Positions 9,335 through 20,490 are shown, counted from the stretch's first letter. The stretch is 64,000 nucleotides of DNA from Henricia sp. BOLD:AAB3569 (GCA_037783545.1 JBBELK010000571.1:310001-374000); one strand, 5' to 3'. Translations and numbers: made by a program. Notes: generated by a model from the sequence alone, not told the origin.

Positions 9335-9616
9335 ATGTCCGTCCCGGACACCTTTGATCAGATCGAGCCCGTGACATGGCACCGATGTAGCAGCAGGCGT
9401 GGGAGCATGTACGCCGTGGGGCGTCACGGCGCGGGCGTCCCGGCCGTCACGGGCGGGCTGTGCATCATCTCTGGTCCGTTGCCCGAGAGACGCCGTAGCG
9501 AGCCGGCCCCGAAACCGCCGAAGCACCTCTTCCGGCTTGGTTCGGTCCAGCGTCGAGTGAGCGTCGGACCTGTCCATGATCAGGTGCAGGAGGTCGCACA
9601 ACCAACACAAGATGAG
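9335..9616 (+). CDS. candidate first coding exon, protein unrecognised
   Basis: A 94-codon segment opening with ATG at 9335 and ending with GAT GAG directly before GTGGGT at 9617, a good splice-donor context, in phase 0. The segment is markedly GC-richer than its surroundings, and about 80% of third codon positions are G or C, as in many animal exons. The predicted peptide has a basic, proline-rich stretch (PERRRSEPAPKPPK at about residues 50-63) and no domain I recognise. Caution: the antisense frame (9326-9610) is also open, so strand and coding status are uncertain. The frame continues past 9616 into a C-rich minisatellite that is not coding. A small GC island or promoter fragment is the alternative. 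Confidence 0.33.
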
Positions 9617-9717
9617 GTGGGTTTTTTAATCAAAGTTTCAAGCTATGTTCTTCCTCCATACTCGGCTAAGTGGTTCTGTGGGCACTTGCCACCTATAAAC
9701 AAAGCAAAGCAAAGTGA

Positions 9718-10110
9718 GCCCCACCCCAGCCCTGAAAAACCCCACCCCACCCCTCCCCCTCCCCTCCCCACCAGCACCCCCGCCCCACCAGCACCGCTTC
9801 CCGCCCCACCAGCACCGCTCCCTACCTCACCCCACCCCACCCCTCCAAACTCCACCCCACCCCTCCAAACTCCACCCCACCCCTCCAAACTCCACCCCAC
9901 CCCTCCAAACTCCACCCCACCCCTCCCCACCCCTCCCACCCAAACCCCACTCCATCCCTCCCACCCAAACCCCACTCCTCCCACCAAAATCCCACCCCTC
10001 CCACCAAAACCCCACCCCTCCAACCCTTTTGCAACCCTACCCCCTACGCCACCTCTCCCATCCTTTTCCCACCCCTACCTCACCCCGAACGCACGACCTG
10101 TAGAATTAGC
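9718..10110. repeat. C-rich minisatellite (about 20-bp unit)
   Basis: Unit near CCACCCCTCCAAACTCCACC, clearest at 9840-9925 (four to five copies) and degenerate on both sides. Proline/threonine-rich frames on + and glycine/tryptophan-rich frames on - are artefacts. The G-rich strand has many G3-G5 runs. Confidence 0.9.
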
Positions 10111-10816
10111 AGGGACGGATCCAGGAATTTTTCTAAATCTATGGAACGGTTTTGCCAGTGGCGTACCGGGAAAATTGGCTTGGGGAGAAGGTGGGGGGAG
10201 GGGGGTGGGGTGTTTCCAGTCAGATATTTAAATAAGCTTGTTGCCAAAAGGCGGACATGCAATTATTTTTGAGTCGGAGCAGGGGGAAGGGGTGGTTTTG
10301 ACACCCCACCTCCCTCCGGATCCGCGCCTGCAAGGTCTTAAGTTCGAGTCATTAGGCCCCTCGGCCATGATACCCCATGATAAAACAGTGAATTCACTGT
10401 GTGCTAAGTGAGGCACGTATGCTCAGAATTCTCCTTCAGTATATAATCTCCAATCACTGTCAAAATTATTATGAAATTACGGGAGTGCCCGAATTTGACC
10501 ACCGCTAATTGAACGCAGTCGAAACATCACAGCCGCCCAGGCACCAAGCTTGCTACACGCTGAAAATACGTCAGCTTTGTTTACAGCATATACAGCTGTT
10601 TAGCACGTACAGTGTAAAAACTTCATGGCGCGATTATGGTGAGCTAAACCGTTCTATTAAAGACATTAAAACGACCTCTTTGACAAAGATACGACCCCCG
10701 ATGAGGATGTCGATAGCAGAATTGCAAGATGTCACCATGTCCGAACGTTCGGGCAGCTAGGATTTTTCGATGGCCTCGAACGACGGGTGATCTAGCCGAA
10801 CTACATTGTATTGTAT
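10111..10816. other. unassigned, with decayed element ends
   Basis: Near 10116 GGACGGATCCAGGAATTTT and near 10153 CCAGTGGCGTACC resemble ends of CAGTGGCG-type elements, and GGATCCGCGCCTG lies near 10318, suggesting a decayed insertion. The rest is unassigned. Confidence 0.4.
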
Positions 10817-11030
10817 GGTTAAAGGAGCGTGTCCAAATCACATTTTTGAGCGCACCTCCCTCACACCCCATTTTTCCCATGGGTGTTGAGATTTTGATAC
10901 CAGACATTTGTCATGTTTTTCTCATTACCATTCTAAAATGTCGCGCTCTCAATCCATCTATTTTCAAGAATATCCTAAAAAACCACAGATGTTTTGTACT
11001 CTTGTAAACTAATGTATCTGGTTCCATAAA
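10817..11030 (+). repeat. family B copy, right part missing
   Basis: Begins TTAAAGGAGCGTGTCCAAAT (start near 10817) and continues through CCATGGGTGTTGAGATTTTG, CATTACCATTCT and GTAAACTAATGTATC. It ends after CATAAAGCAG. Confidence 0.75.
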
Positions 11031-11589
11031 GCAGGAGTCAAACTACTCTGTCTTGGGAGTAGCCTGCAATTGACCCTGGAACGATAGTCATTTGATATGG
11101 TTATGTGTTAACAAGGCATGCGTATTATCACTTTCATCAGCTCGAAATAAAATATTTGTGAATTTTTGATCCAGAAGATAAGGACGAGCTCTTTGGGAAA
11201 GAATCGAATGATCTGTGCATTGTCAGAAGGACATTGTTTACATTTTGTTAGTGCCGTGTCAAGACATCTTGCATGTTTGTGTGCACAGTATTAAGAAAAC
11301 ATTTCGAGCTTGAACAGAATTAATGTCGCCGTGTTTCCTTAAAATAGCAGCGTGATGGTAGATGTTCGCCGCTTATCCTAAGCCTATACACGAATGCGGT
11401 AACTAAGGACTCACTCCCTGCGCGTCCGCCATAACTGGGGGCCATGAAGTGTGCGTTCTGTGTTGTTGTTAAAATTGAACAGTGCACAACGCGCCCCCTT
11501 TGTGCGCACAAGCTTCACGAGGTTTCAACAAAGAACGCGCAAATTGTTCGAAATGACAACATAATGTAACGTACAGTTCATGGTAATGG
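11031..11589. other. unassigned non-coding sequence
   Basis: No gene or repeat recognised. Confidence 0.4.
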
Positions 11590-11735
11590 ATGGCACCCCA
11601 GTTATGGCAGATGTACAGAGAACAGTGAGAGAAATTAAATATTCGCTGGTAATAAGAAACCTCGATTGCCAAAGCACATGTAAACCGTTCACTGGTTTAG
11701 TGTACACCCAGTAATCTTGGCAACACACCCAGTCT
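11590..11735 (+). repeat. dispersed repeat C, copy 2
   Basis: ATTCGCTGGTAAT, TTGCCAAAGCACA, AACCGTTCACTGGTTTAGTG and TAATCTTGGCAACACA match the other copies; the left part has diverged. Confidence 0.6.
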
Positions 11736-12192
11736 TGTACACACCTTCCACCGCGGACGTCCAATATCGTTCCTCTTTTGTTTGGACTTATTATTTTTTT
11801 GGCGACTGCTCTCATTTGTTTTGTACACGATTCCAAATCGCGGACGTCCTTGACAATTCGGATCCTATTGTTAATGTCCCCCGTTTGAACACATAAACTG
11901 CACATATTAAGGACACGGGTATTCTATGAAGGGTTTTCACACTGAATGTCTCTCAACCCAGGTTGAATTTTTGATATTTTGTTGTTTTCAATTTTTTTGC
12001 GGTCTTCTGTTGAATTTATATTTGCATTTGAATGGACTTTCTTGGGATTAAGTTCGTATTCATTTGCCCATCCTCGACCTCCCGTTCAATCAAGTCCTGC
12101 TTCTCAATCAAGGCAAGCAAGCAAGCCTATATGGTCACGTGGGAAAAGGCTCTCGAGGTCTTGTAGTATATAGCGTTTAAACCACCAAGTCC
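11736..12192. other. unassigned non-coding sequence
   Basis: CGCGGACGTCC occurs twice (near 11750 and 11838). No gene recognised. Confidence 0.35.
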
Positions 12193-12333
12193 TTAAAGGC
12201 ACAGGCTCGTCAGCAATGCGCGCCCGCCAAATTCGTGCCACGAAATACGCAGCTCCATGCATTTGCTATGGAGATGCGTATTTCATCGCACGAATATGGC
12301 GAGCGCGCATTGCTGACGAGCCTGTGCCTTTAA
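12193..12333. mobile_element. hairpin miniature element flanked by TTAA
   Basis: A 141-bp near-perfect fold-back. It starts TTAAAGGCACAGGCTCGTC and ends with the mirror GACGAGCCTGTGCCTTTAA; the arms are ~62 bp (through CGAAATACGCAGCTCCATG). TTAA lies at both ends. Other copies: 59347-59486, 4302-4438 and the deleted form at 36787-36830. Confidence 0.9.
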
Positions 12334-12364
12334 AGGTATTGTCTGTGCACGGGGCCAATTTCAG

Positions 12365-12700
12365 CTTTAAAAAAAAAAAAAAAACAGAAGAAAAAGCTGG
12401 ATAATCCACCAAGTTGACTAATTTAAAGGAGAAGTATATGTACTCAGGAGAGAAGACATTATAAACAAGTGCAACCCAATGCATCAATAGATGCACCAAT
12501 ACTTTAGAAAAACCTTTACAATTCCTGCATGGTAAAAAAAAACACATGTGATACACTAATGCACTAATTTTGCAGTTGTTAATTTGTTACAAATACTACC
12601 ATCCATCTTGGACAGAAATAAATTCATGTGGTGTTTGTAACCATTGATATCAACACTTTGAATAAGCTATTTTGGTTAATTTCAAACGATACAGTGGACA
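12365..12700 (+). repeat. poly-A tract and diverged family A copy
   Basis: After a run of about 15 A residues (12368-12383) come weakened family A blocks: ATGCACCAATACTTTAGAAAAACC, then TTTGTTACAAATACTACCATC, then CATGTGGTGTTTGTAACCAT and CAACACTTTGA. Confidence 0.55.
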
Positions 12701-12879
12701 CTCAACATTTCTTTGTGCTCGTGGCCATGCTGAAGAACATCCTAAAAGGTGGCTACAGGACAATGACGTATATATATATAACTCGGATAATGTTGAGCAA
12801 CTCTGTTCTGTTATATACGGAACTTGCAAACGAAGAGGAACTTAGTAAAAACCGATAAATAATCTGTTTTAATTAGTAT

Positions 12880-13235
12880 TTGTCCAGATTTATCAAGAAA
12901 ATTGATTTCGTTCTAACCTAGAAATCATAGACATGTAAAATACCTCCCAAAAATACTGTCAATGGGAAGAAAACGGGAAATTTGCAATCCCCAATTTGGA
13001 TGTGGAAGCGAAAATGTTGGTGTGATCATTGCACTGCTTTACGGAACCGGATAAATTAGTTTACAAAACATCAGTGAGTTTTTGACGATATCCTTGAAAA
13101 TATACGGAGTTGAGAGCGCGAAATTTCAGAATGGTCATGAGAAAAATATGACGAATGATATGGTATCAAAAATCTCAACATCCATGGGAAAAATGGGTAG
13201 TCAAAAATGTGATCTGGTTACGCTCCTTTAACTTG
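12880..13235 (-). repeat. family B copy
   Basis: The reverse complement contains GTTACGCTCCTTTAA at its family-left end, CCATGGATGTTGAGATTTTTGATACC-type block, GCGCTCTCAA, TTTATCCGGTTCCGTAAAGC and TAGGTTAGAACGAAATC. No second TIR at the far end. Confidence 0.75.
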
Positions 13236-13516
13236 GGTGAATGATCTGTCTCGCCTGCTGTACGAATGACAGGATACGGTCGTCATTTCATCTGAACGGC
13301 GTCTTGGGACGTGCTCCTGCGGGTCGCCAGTTTCTCGTGAATTCATGGATTGGGAAATTATTCTGTAAAAACAAGGGTTCGTGCCGGTTGCCCCTCGAAA
13401 TTTATAAACCGCGACGACCACCTGTATTGTTTCCATGGAGATCAAGGATTATTGTGACAGGACCCAAAACGTTGGAGAGATGGATTATTGGATCTGACTT
13501 AATGTTATCCGATAAA
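13236..13516. other. unassigned non-coding sequence
   Basis: Nothing recognised. Frames on both strands are open for 75-120 codons but overlap neighbouring repeats. Confidence 0.35.
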
Positions 13517-13860
13517 ACGTGTTTTTACCCAATTTCAATTTTCCAAGCGCAGACTTTGGACTGGATTTATTGCCAGTCCTGCATATATGCCTTGTCAAAA
13601 AGATGTTTTTGAAACTCATAATGTCGGCATTTTGTCACATTTTAATTCAGTTAATTCTAAACTGGGTTTGGATCCGACTGCATGTTATTCGATATATATA
13701 ACATGTTTTTACCCAATTTCATTTTTTTTCTTCTCCAAGCGCAGACTTTGGACTGAATTAATTGTCAGTCCTGCGGTATGCCTTGTCAAATACATGTTTT
13801 TGAAACTCATAATGTCAGCATTTTATCTCATTTTGATTCAGTTAGTTTTTAAAATGGGTT
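13517..13860 (+). repeat. tandem duplication of about 187 bp
   Basis: The second copy (from about 13704) repeats GTTTTTACCCAATTTCA, CCAAGCGCAGACTTTGGACT, CAGTCCTGC, TGCCTTGTCAAA and TTTTTGAAACTCATAATGTC in the same order, with small insertions. Confidence 0.85.
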
Positions 13861-14070
13861 GCACCGTTGTGTTGTGGTGCATCGTTTTCAGTGTAATTTC
13901 GCCTGTTGATGTGCACCGTGTAGCGATTCCGAAAATTCCGTATTGTGTTTTTTTCCCAACAACAAAAAAACGCTGGAAAACATTTAAAATAGAAAATATA
14001 TTTCAATGCTGGTCCATGCATGAAGACCCAAACATTAATTTTTGATTGATTGCCACTTTTTGATTGAATA
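13861..14070. other. unassigned non-coding sequence
   Basis: AT-rich, no feature recognised. Confidence 0.3.
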
Positions 14071-14305
14071 TACAGCCTTGGAAAAAAACAATTATTGGAC
14101 TACCTCTGTCTTGAAGATTTATAAAGATCACTCCTCTTCGGCAGCAACCGGGCTTATGTTTATGATGTTTCGTCTTAGACGATAGTCATTAGCTCAGGGG
14201 GCTATACATTAAATATTGCTATATAAGACATTCCTTAACAAATTGTTATGTACTTATTTTTGTTGTCGGGTTGTAGGTGGTCGAATATTTTTTTCCAAGG
14301 CTGCA
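14071..14305. mobile_element. 235-bp miniature element, TIR ACAGCCTTGGAAAAAAA
   Basis: Left end TACAGCCTTGGAAAAAAACA is mirrored by TTTTTTTCCAAGGCTGCA at the right. A flanking TA is possible on the left only. The TIR is Tc1/mariner-like in style (inference). Confidence 0.65.
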
Positions 14306-15130
14306 GGCCAAACAAACTTTATCAGTTTATACGTTCGTTATAAAAAGGTCATTGCTATTTTACAAATGATCTTAAAATAACAGGACATTTTTGTATATCA
14401 GGAATAAAAACGATAATGGGACATAAAATGTTATGAAAGTCAATAAATGATCCACAAACGAAAGACGATCAAAATAATACTTTCGCCAAGGATTGAATTG
14501 CACGCTTATCACCCTCAACCATGCCACGTGCAACACGAGATAGTGTAAGATACAGTATTGTTGATATACATGTATCTTACATGTATGGCTAGAGTTAGAA
14601 AAAAACGAAATGAATTTTGAATTTTTGATCATGCGAGTTTCAGCCATTTGTGTAATATAAGCAATGGATTTACCACGGGGAACGCATGCAATGAATTTTT
14701 ATACGGGAACAAATTCTCCACACGTGTATGCTCCATGCACACACAAGGGACGTGCAACGTGATCCGATATGCATAGAAGACACCATAATGCCATTCAATG
14801 TCTTTGGGAGACTGCAGTGTGGAAAAAATTTCTCCCACAGTTTCTGTAGAATATACTGTTACGATATATATGCCGTTTCTTTTCATATGCATGAATAGAC
14901 TGCGTTAAATTCATTAAAAGAAGGGAAACAATTGTGCAAAAGGTTGCCTAATTCTCCAGAATATCGCCATCACAGCAAAGTTTGTTAGAAAAGTAGCACA
15001 AGGAAGCTTATATTTCAAACCGTATCCCTTCTGATCAATGAAAAAAATCAATTCCAATTTGTTTCTATTTGCGCTTCATGTAAGTCGCCATGTTTTGCAA
15101 ATTGGTGCTCGAACTTGAGAGGGCGTGAGT
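14306..15130. other. unassigned non-coding sequence
   Basis: No gene or repeat recognised. Confidence 0.4.
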
Positions 15131-15340
15131 CAGGTCACAACTAATTTATCATATACTTCAGGGTGTGTTGGAGTCGGGAAACAAGCGTTCAATCCTGATG
15201 TCATCCATGCAGTGTTGCATGGTTGTGACGCCATCTTTACCTTTCAGCATTTTAAAATATGGCGCAGCACATGGCGGCATTAGTTTAAACGTTTATCACC
15301 AAAAGGTGTTGTTGACAACGTTGAAAACATGTATCCTGGA
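15131..15340 (+). repeat. dispersed repeat H, copy 2
   Basis: Same block order as 5905-6115, including TGTTGGAGTCGGGAAACAAG, CGTTCAATCCTGATGTC, AATATGGCGCA and GACAACGTTGAAAACAT. Confidence 0.65.
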
Positions 15341-15395
15341 ATGGATTCACTTTAGTGTTTATACATCGGGCAATACTTATAGGTAGCATTTGTCA

Positions 15396-15546
15396 TAGAC
15401 CGTATCGAATAGCCGCCATCTTTTGCATGTGGGGCAGTTTCTTTGTTCCTTGAGGACATGCATGGTTGCACTATTTTGCTTACATTGTTGAACAGTTTAA
15501 GTAACAAAAGGTGCCCCACAAGATCGCAGCTATTCGATACGGTCTA
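15396..15546. mobile_element. 151-bp miniature element, TIR TAGACCGTATCGAATAGC
   Basis: Inverted ends TAGACCGTATCGAATAGCCG and its mirror ending ATTCGATACGGTCTA. The TA at each end is consistent with a TA target duplication (mariner-like). The internal part folds partially. Second copy at 24392-24533. Confidence 0.85.
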
Positions 15547-15566
15547 TTAAATATGACGATAATTTC

Positions 15567-15816
15567 ATACCTGCCAACTAGTCCGATGTTATAGTATTTG
15601 TTCCGATTTGTTGAAATCCGGAACAGTTGGTAAACGGTCGACTTGACCTGACTTCCCGCGCGCCACATGTGTACATGAAAACGGGTGCAGTACACAACTT
15701 TCTATTTAATGAATATCTGTGGTGCAGTACAAGGTCAACTTGACCGTTATACCAACTCGACCGTTGCAAGTTTCACTACAGTCTGATTTCTTTACTCGGC
15801 AATGTTGGCAGGTATG
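15567..15816. mobile_element. 250-bp miniature element, TIR CATACCTGCCAAC
   Basis: CATACCTGCCAAC at 15567-15579 and GTTGGCAGGTATG at 15804-15816. Subterminal GGTCGACTTGACC/GGTCAACTTGACC motifs are near-inverse. No coding capacity. Confidence 0.65.
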
Positions 15817-16239
15817 TAATTCCAAACAAGTATATTCCTCTTCCTTAATTCGAATGAACTGTATAGAAATATACTGCAACGCCACATACGTACGCCTACT
15901 TTTTAAGTCACAGGACGATAGTTGATATTTGTTAAGCCCAACTCTGTAATTTTCCAGAATAAACCAAACATGCAAACGCGAGAATAACTTCATTGTTTTA
16001 AATTTATGCACTGGAATTGCACTCTTGTTAACAAGCATGAATTAGGTTTTCACTACAAATATAAGATATCAATTGGACTAAAAATAGACTTTACAATTGG
16101 TTTTTAGCACTCCGTGTATTTGCGGGTAGGGCATCAGCCACTGTTGTAAATTCGCCATGCGTATCAGGCACAGAGAAACACACATCAAGCGTTTGAGGTA
16201 TCTGCAGGGACAGTATACCTTGTCACAGTCGTCTACAGA
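15817..16239. other. unassigned non-coding sequence
   Basis: Nothing recognised. Confidence 0.35.
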
Positions 16240-17010
16240 AGTGTATGTGGACTGTAGAGTATTTCAAAATAAAATGGATTTTCAAATTCATGCCCTGTAA
16301 CAGGCTGTTCAGCAATAAGGGCAATTCTGCAAATAGGTGGACATGAGGAAAAAAATAAAACCCCAACAATTTATTAGAAACTACTTAGGATGGTTAGAGT
16401 ATGCCTTTAAGGTTGTAAATTTGTATAGGACACTTTGTATTGTCCGTTTTGTAGGTATTGTGGTATCCACTTTTTTGTTATAAGTTGTAATGACAGAAAA
16501 TGTAACGTCAGTCACCTGTAACGTCAGTCACGCATATTTTCATGTGTACACATATACTGATGCAATATTTCTGACTCCAAATGGTGTGTTTGTTAGGTCC
16601 AACTCTTCTATTTTGAGGGGTAAAATAACCATTTTGAATGTATCATTAGTTTGAGAAGAAATTGAAAATAAAGATGATTGATTTTTTTGCATGTCATTTT
16701 TTTGTAACGTCAGTCACGCACATTTAATAAGCTCCCCTGCATACAATATTGCATTAGTAAACAAAGTGACAGTTATTTTAACAGCTATGGGGGCTTAGCT
16801 ATTCAGTTAGATAGAAGTAGGGGATCACCCTTGATTAACCTGGGGAATACAGAACAATATGCCTTAAAACCTGTAACGCCAGTCACTACGGAATTGCCCA
16901 TAACTGCATCAGTTATTTCGCATGTTTCATGAAATGTCTTGTGTGTTGGGCATTACCAAGCTTATGTGCCCGTACAAATTTCATTCTGGAATTATATGGT
17001 TGTTTTAAAA
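16240..17010 (+). repeat. dispersed repeat F with TGTAACGTCAGTCAC motifs
   Basis: Both ends match, in reverse orientation, an internally deleted copy at 50110-50300 (CTTGTGTGTTGGGCATTACC, AGCTTATGTGCCC; and at the other end the TTGCTG-CAGCNTGTTACAG block). TGTAACGTCAGTCAC stands at 16501, 16517 and 16703, with a one-base variant at 16872. Confidence 0.6.
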
Positions 17011-17025
17011 ATATAAGTAAACGAT

Positions 17026-17335
17026 TAAAAAAAAACCTTCAGTTGGCAATTTATCCCACAAAGGTATCGTCAGTACTCCTAAATCCACGCGGTCCTATTT
17101 CTACGCACTCGCATTATGTTTGCCGGCCAATGCGCGCGCGTACATCAGCGTTAGGTGCGCAGATTATGGAGGATCGAGGATATACCATTTAAAAAACAAT
17201 CATGTGGTGTTTGTTACCATTGCTATCAACACTTTTAGTCGTTTGTTTCTTGTCAATTCGCGAAGTACATTTGTAAACGTTTGGGCCACTGCAAACGATG
17301 TAGTGGGCTTAAATAAAAATGGGCGGGAAGAGTAG
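17026..17335 (+). repeat. family A copy with small GC-rich insertion
   Basis: CCTTCAGTTGGCAATTTATC, then about 100 bp of unrelated GC-rich sequence (17090-17185), then CATGTGGTGTTTGTTACCAT, ATCAACACTTTTAGTCG, CACTGCAAACGATGTA and GGGCTTAAA. Confidence 0.7.
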
Positions 17336-17669
17336 GCATTTTTTGTCTGACGAATATTTTGGCACAGAAGTGTCTAAAAAACATACGATGCTCTTCAGTC
17401 ACATTCAGTGTGTATTAGCTAATTCATTTGATAGAACATGTTTTGGGGGTGCACGCAAAATGTGGAGTGTATACTAAAAAACGTGACATGATTATTTTCA
17501 CTGGCCTTTTTGACCGTGCTTTGCGTCGTGTTTGCCCGACAACGCGGATACTACTATTCCTTCTTTCATTCGTTCATTTTATCTGCCACGACTTATCAAT
17601 TAGCCATACCCCACCCCTGCCCCCACGTCCGGGTGAGTGAAAACAATTCCTGAATTATATAGAGTGAAT
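17336..17669. other. unassigned non-coding sequence
   Basis: Nothing recognised. Confidence 0.35.
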
Positions 17670-17850
17670 CTGGTTTGGCGTGACGTTCTTTCCTCGTTTT
17701 TCACCTCTGTGTCTCTGGTTCGAAACCCGTCCGGATCAGTACTATATATAGATCGTGGTTCCAGTCCCCGATGCTTGATCTCGTATATATAGGTGTTTTT
17801 TTATTCCAACAGAAGTGTGTAGAGTTTTCCTCCCACCTCTAAAACTGACA
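17670..17850 (+). mobile_element. SINE-1 copy, diverged
   Basis: tRNA-like head with TTCTTTCCTCGTTTTTCACC and box B GGTTCGAAACCC, then a body with TTCCAGTCCCCGATGCTTGA, and tail-side TTTTCCTCCCACCTCTAAAA. About 40 unrelated bases interrupt the body near 17780-17820. Confidence 0.75.
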
Positions 17851-18120
17851 ATTTCTTGTGTTTCTCTCGCACATTGTGGCAATTATATAAAGAACCTCCT
17901 GGCTACAGGCCAACCACTATTTTGGCCAATTTCAAGAACTCTGTTCTGTTGGGAATCACACGAAATCAACATCAGAGTGTGTGTGTTGCCAAGGTTACTG
18001 CATGGCTCCACGATGAACTGTTTCCTTGTGATTCATTTAGCAATGGACGTGTCAGATTACCAGCGAAAGTTTGGAACCATACCCTAATACTGACGCCACA
18101 CCTTAGTTGTATCTTTGGCA
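17851..18120. other. unassigned non-coding sequence
   Basis: A frame runs from 17856 to 18317 (+) but extends into family D, which is a dispersed repeat, so I do not call it a gene. Confidence 0.35.
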
Positions 18121-18411
18121 AAATTATAAGAGTTGCACATCATGGATGCGTCTGGTGTACTGACGTACTTCCTTTGACATGCACACTTAGTATCCACCTC
18201 ACCAGACTAATTTTGTGTTGCTATGTGGTGCACGCGGCAGGTGTAAAGTACAACATCAAATACAGCGTTCACCGTATAGGAAGAAATGCATCAAGCAACC
18301 AGACTGTTCGTTGGTAGGCATTGGCGTGCACCAACGTAGCAATAACAGCGTAGTATGTCGACCTTTTTAAACTACACCTCCATTTGAATGTAAAGTATTC
18401 GGGGCGCCAGG
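18121..18411 (-). repeat. dispersed repeat D, interrupted copy
   Basis: The reverse complement matches copies at 25128, 34829 and 58750: GTGCACCACATAGCAACACA, AATTAGTCTGG, ACTAAGTGTGCATGTCAAAG, GTACACCAGACGC. It breaks at GGCGCCAGG where the 489-bp fold-back is inserted. Confidence 0.75.
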
Positions 18412-18900
18412 TAAACTCCTCAAACAAAGTTCGGAAAGTCAAGTTTGACTGACGATTTCTCTCTTGTTGCAAAATAATTTTCCTTGAATTTTATATCATT
18501 GGAAAGCCCTGTTATTCCTCTTTACGATGATGTGTCATTTGTTACGATTAAGCAATTGGGGGATGTCCAGCACAGCTGAATACGGGGGCGGGTGTAAAGT
18601 GAAATGTCACAAAATGCATTGATATTGTCAAAAAGTGCATTGACACATTCCCATCCTCCAAGCAAAAGGGGAATGCACTGCATGACAATAGCAGTGCATT
18701 TTGTGACATTTCACTTTCCACCTACCCCTGTATTCCGCTATACTGCATATCCACAATTGCTTAATCATAACAAATGACACATCACTGTAAAGAGGAATAA
18801 CGGGGCTTTCCAATGATACCAAATTCAAGGGAAATGATTAAGTAACAAGAGAGAAATCGTCAGTCAAACTTGACTTTCCGAACATTTTTTGAGGAGTTTA
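18412..18900. mobile_element. 489-bp fold-back element inserted at TA
   Basis: The arms extend almost to the centre: TAAACTCCTCAAA...GTCAAGTTTGACTGACGATT on the left is mirrored at 18850-18900. The target in family D reads GGCGCCAG-N-TATT when rejoined, supporting a TA target duplication. A second copy at 49571-50058 has nearly the same length. No coding frame. Confidence 0.9.
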
Positions 18901-19232
18901 TATTGCAAAAGCTTACACGCAACAGGCTAATATTATTGAACTCTTTTATACTATCGTTTCTCTGTATTGTTGAAATGTGTTCCATTCATTTCCTTTGACA
19001 TCGGGCTACTCCGAGTTTGCCTTATTTGTCTACTCTTGTTACGGACGGCTGAGGTATCATAATCGGATGTGACGCACATTGAATCCTGCTATAGAATCGT
19101 CTTTGGGCGGGAAATACACCGATCCCTTTATGCACCGATGCATGTTAACATAACCTCGCTGGTTATCATAACATTGATTGGTGTAAACATAACACAGTAT
19201 CCCCAGATATGGCATTACTATCGGTATAAACC
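18901..19232. other. unassigned non-coding sequence
   Basis: Nothing recognised beyond a possible short remnant of family D at the start. Confidence 0.35.
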
Positions 19233-19795
19233 TTAAAGGGCCCCTGAAATGCTCAATAACTTTATGCACAATTTTTGCTGCATATGAAGGATTACTTGCG
19301 TATAGAAAGACAATACTACTGTTCATTTTGAAAATTTCTTCACACAAATTAAACTTACAGAAAGAGGGCGCTGTTTGGGGCCTGTCACTTTTAGGAACAC
19401 ACAGCAGAAAAGCAAAGTAAAAACATAAGACTTCAAACTGGAATTGTGGAAAAATGCTGCAGTTTCCAGCCTTAGTTTTTTCATGGTTTGCAACAGGCAA
19501 CATGTAAAACAAACCTAAACCGTCATGGGTTACAAAAGTTTCAGCGAGTTGGAGAAAATTGTGGAAACTTTTGTGCACAGTTGAATGAGATTTTCTTGTG
19601 TTTTCCTAATGTGACATCACACTTTGCTCATGCATATGTAAATTTTCATAAGCATACAAATCAAAAACCTTGATTTTAACCCCCAAACAACTTCCAAGTA
19701 GGGTTTTTATGATTGTAAATTAATGGACTAGTTCCATATAGCATATAGATTTCATTGATAAAAACACCATTTCAAGGCACTTTAAAGGGCCAATA
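19233..19795. mobile_element. 563-bp TTAA-flanked element (TTAAAGGGCCCCTGAAATG)
   Basis: Left end TTAAAGGGCCCCTGAAATGC; right end, read inverted, TTAAAGTGCCTTGAAATGGT. The interior is AT-rich without a credible frame; the open frame at 19057-19578 (-) crosses the left boundary and is rejected. One of several TTAAAG-ended families here. Confidence 0.65.
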
Positions 19796-19797
19796 TA

Positions 19798-20015
19798 TCT
19801 TTTCAAAGTGAACTTTTTTTGTGGATTCATCGAACGAGGACATTACATATCTAAAGAAGAATGTTGGTAAACTAGTCTGCAGAAATTTCATCTACATAGA
19901 TGCGTCAATGCTTCAGGACCTTCAAAATCCATGAATAGTTTTGGTTTTATTTTGTAAATGGTGAACAGTTGTTCATTTCTGACAAAAGGTACCCTCTTAT
20001 GAGAGAACTAAATTC
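19798..20015 (+). repeat. family A copy, diverged
   Basis: CTAAAGAAGAATGTTGGTAAACT, TGCAGAAATTTCATCTACATAG, ATGCGTCAATGCTTCAG and CAAAAGGTACC in family A order; the right half is missing. Confidence 0.6.
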
Positions 20016-20460
20016 ATTAGAAGAGGAACAATGGGACGTCCGCGGTGGGAGGTGGGTACGCATATTTTGTTCTATTCACTCAACACAAAAAACATCAAAT
20101 TTTATGAGGGTGTGCAAAAAACTAATAAGATCTGCGCTATAGGATCTGCAAGATTTGTTTTGGTAAGGTGCGCCCTAAGCAGCATTTTGGAACGTTTATA
20201 CAGCGTGGCACCTCCGTATAATCACCACATTAGACTTAACGGAACTGATTCCGCGTGAATAAGATATATAGGTTGGTTACAAGCGGCGGCACCGACAGCC
20301 TGTGCGAGATACCCACGGCGACAAGTATTCAACCCACTCGCGCGGAAAATGCAAAGGTCGCGCGAAATACCACTTAATTAGAACTCGTGTCCGGTTTAAA
20401 TGTTGACAACGTACCGAGAAGGAGTAAAGAACTTCTCCGGAGGGGAAGACGTTTATTAGG
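20016..20460. other. unassigned non-coding sequence
   Basis: No gene or repeat recognised. Confidence 0.35.
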
Positions 20461-20490
20461 GGGCACGCAAGCGGCAGCTTTGCGTGCCCG
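20461..20490. repeat. short GC-rich hairpin
   Basis: GGGCACGCAA and TTGCGTGCCC form a perfect 10-bp stem around a 9-nt loop. It looks like a factor-independent terminator but sits in a eukaryotic context with no gene upstream. Confidence 0.7.

Noticed and set aside
9643-10231. Proline-rich (+) and glycine/tryptophan-rich (-) frames
   Set aside because: Products of the C-rich minisatellite.
17856-18317. 153-codon frame
   Set aside because: Its second half is dispersed repeat D, which is non-coding in other copies.
20461-20490. Bacterial-type terminator
   Set aside because: The surroundings are eukaryotic and no gene ends there.
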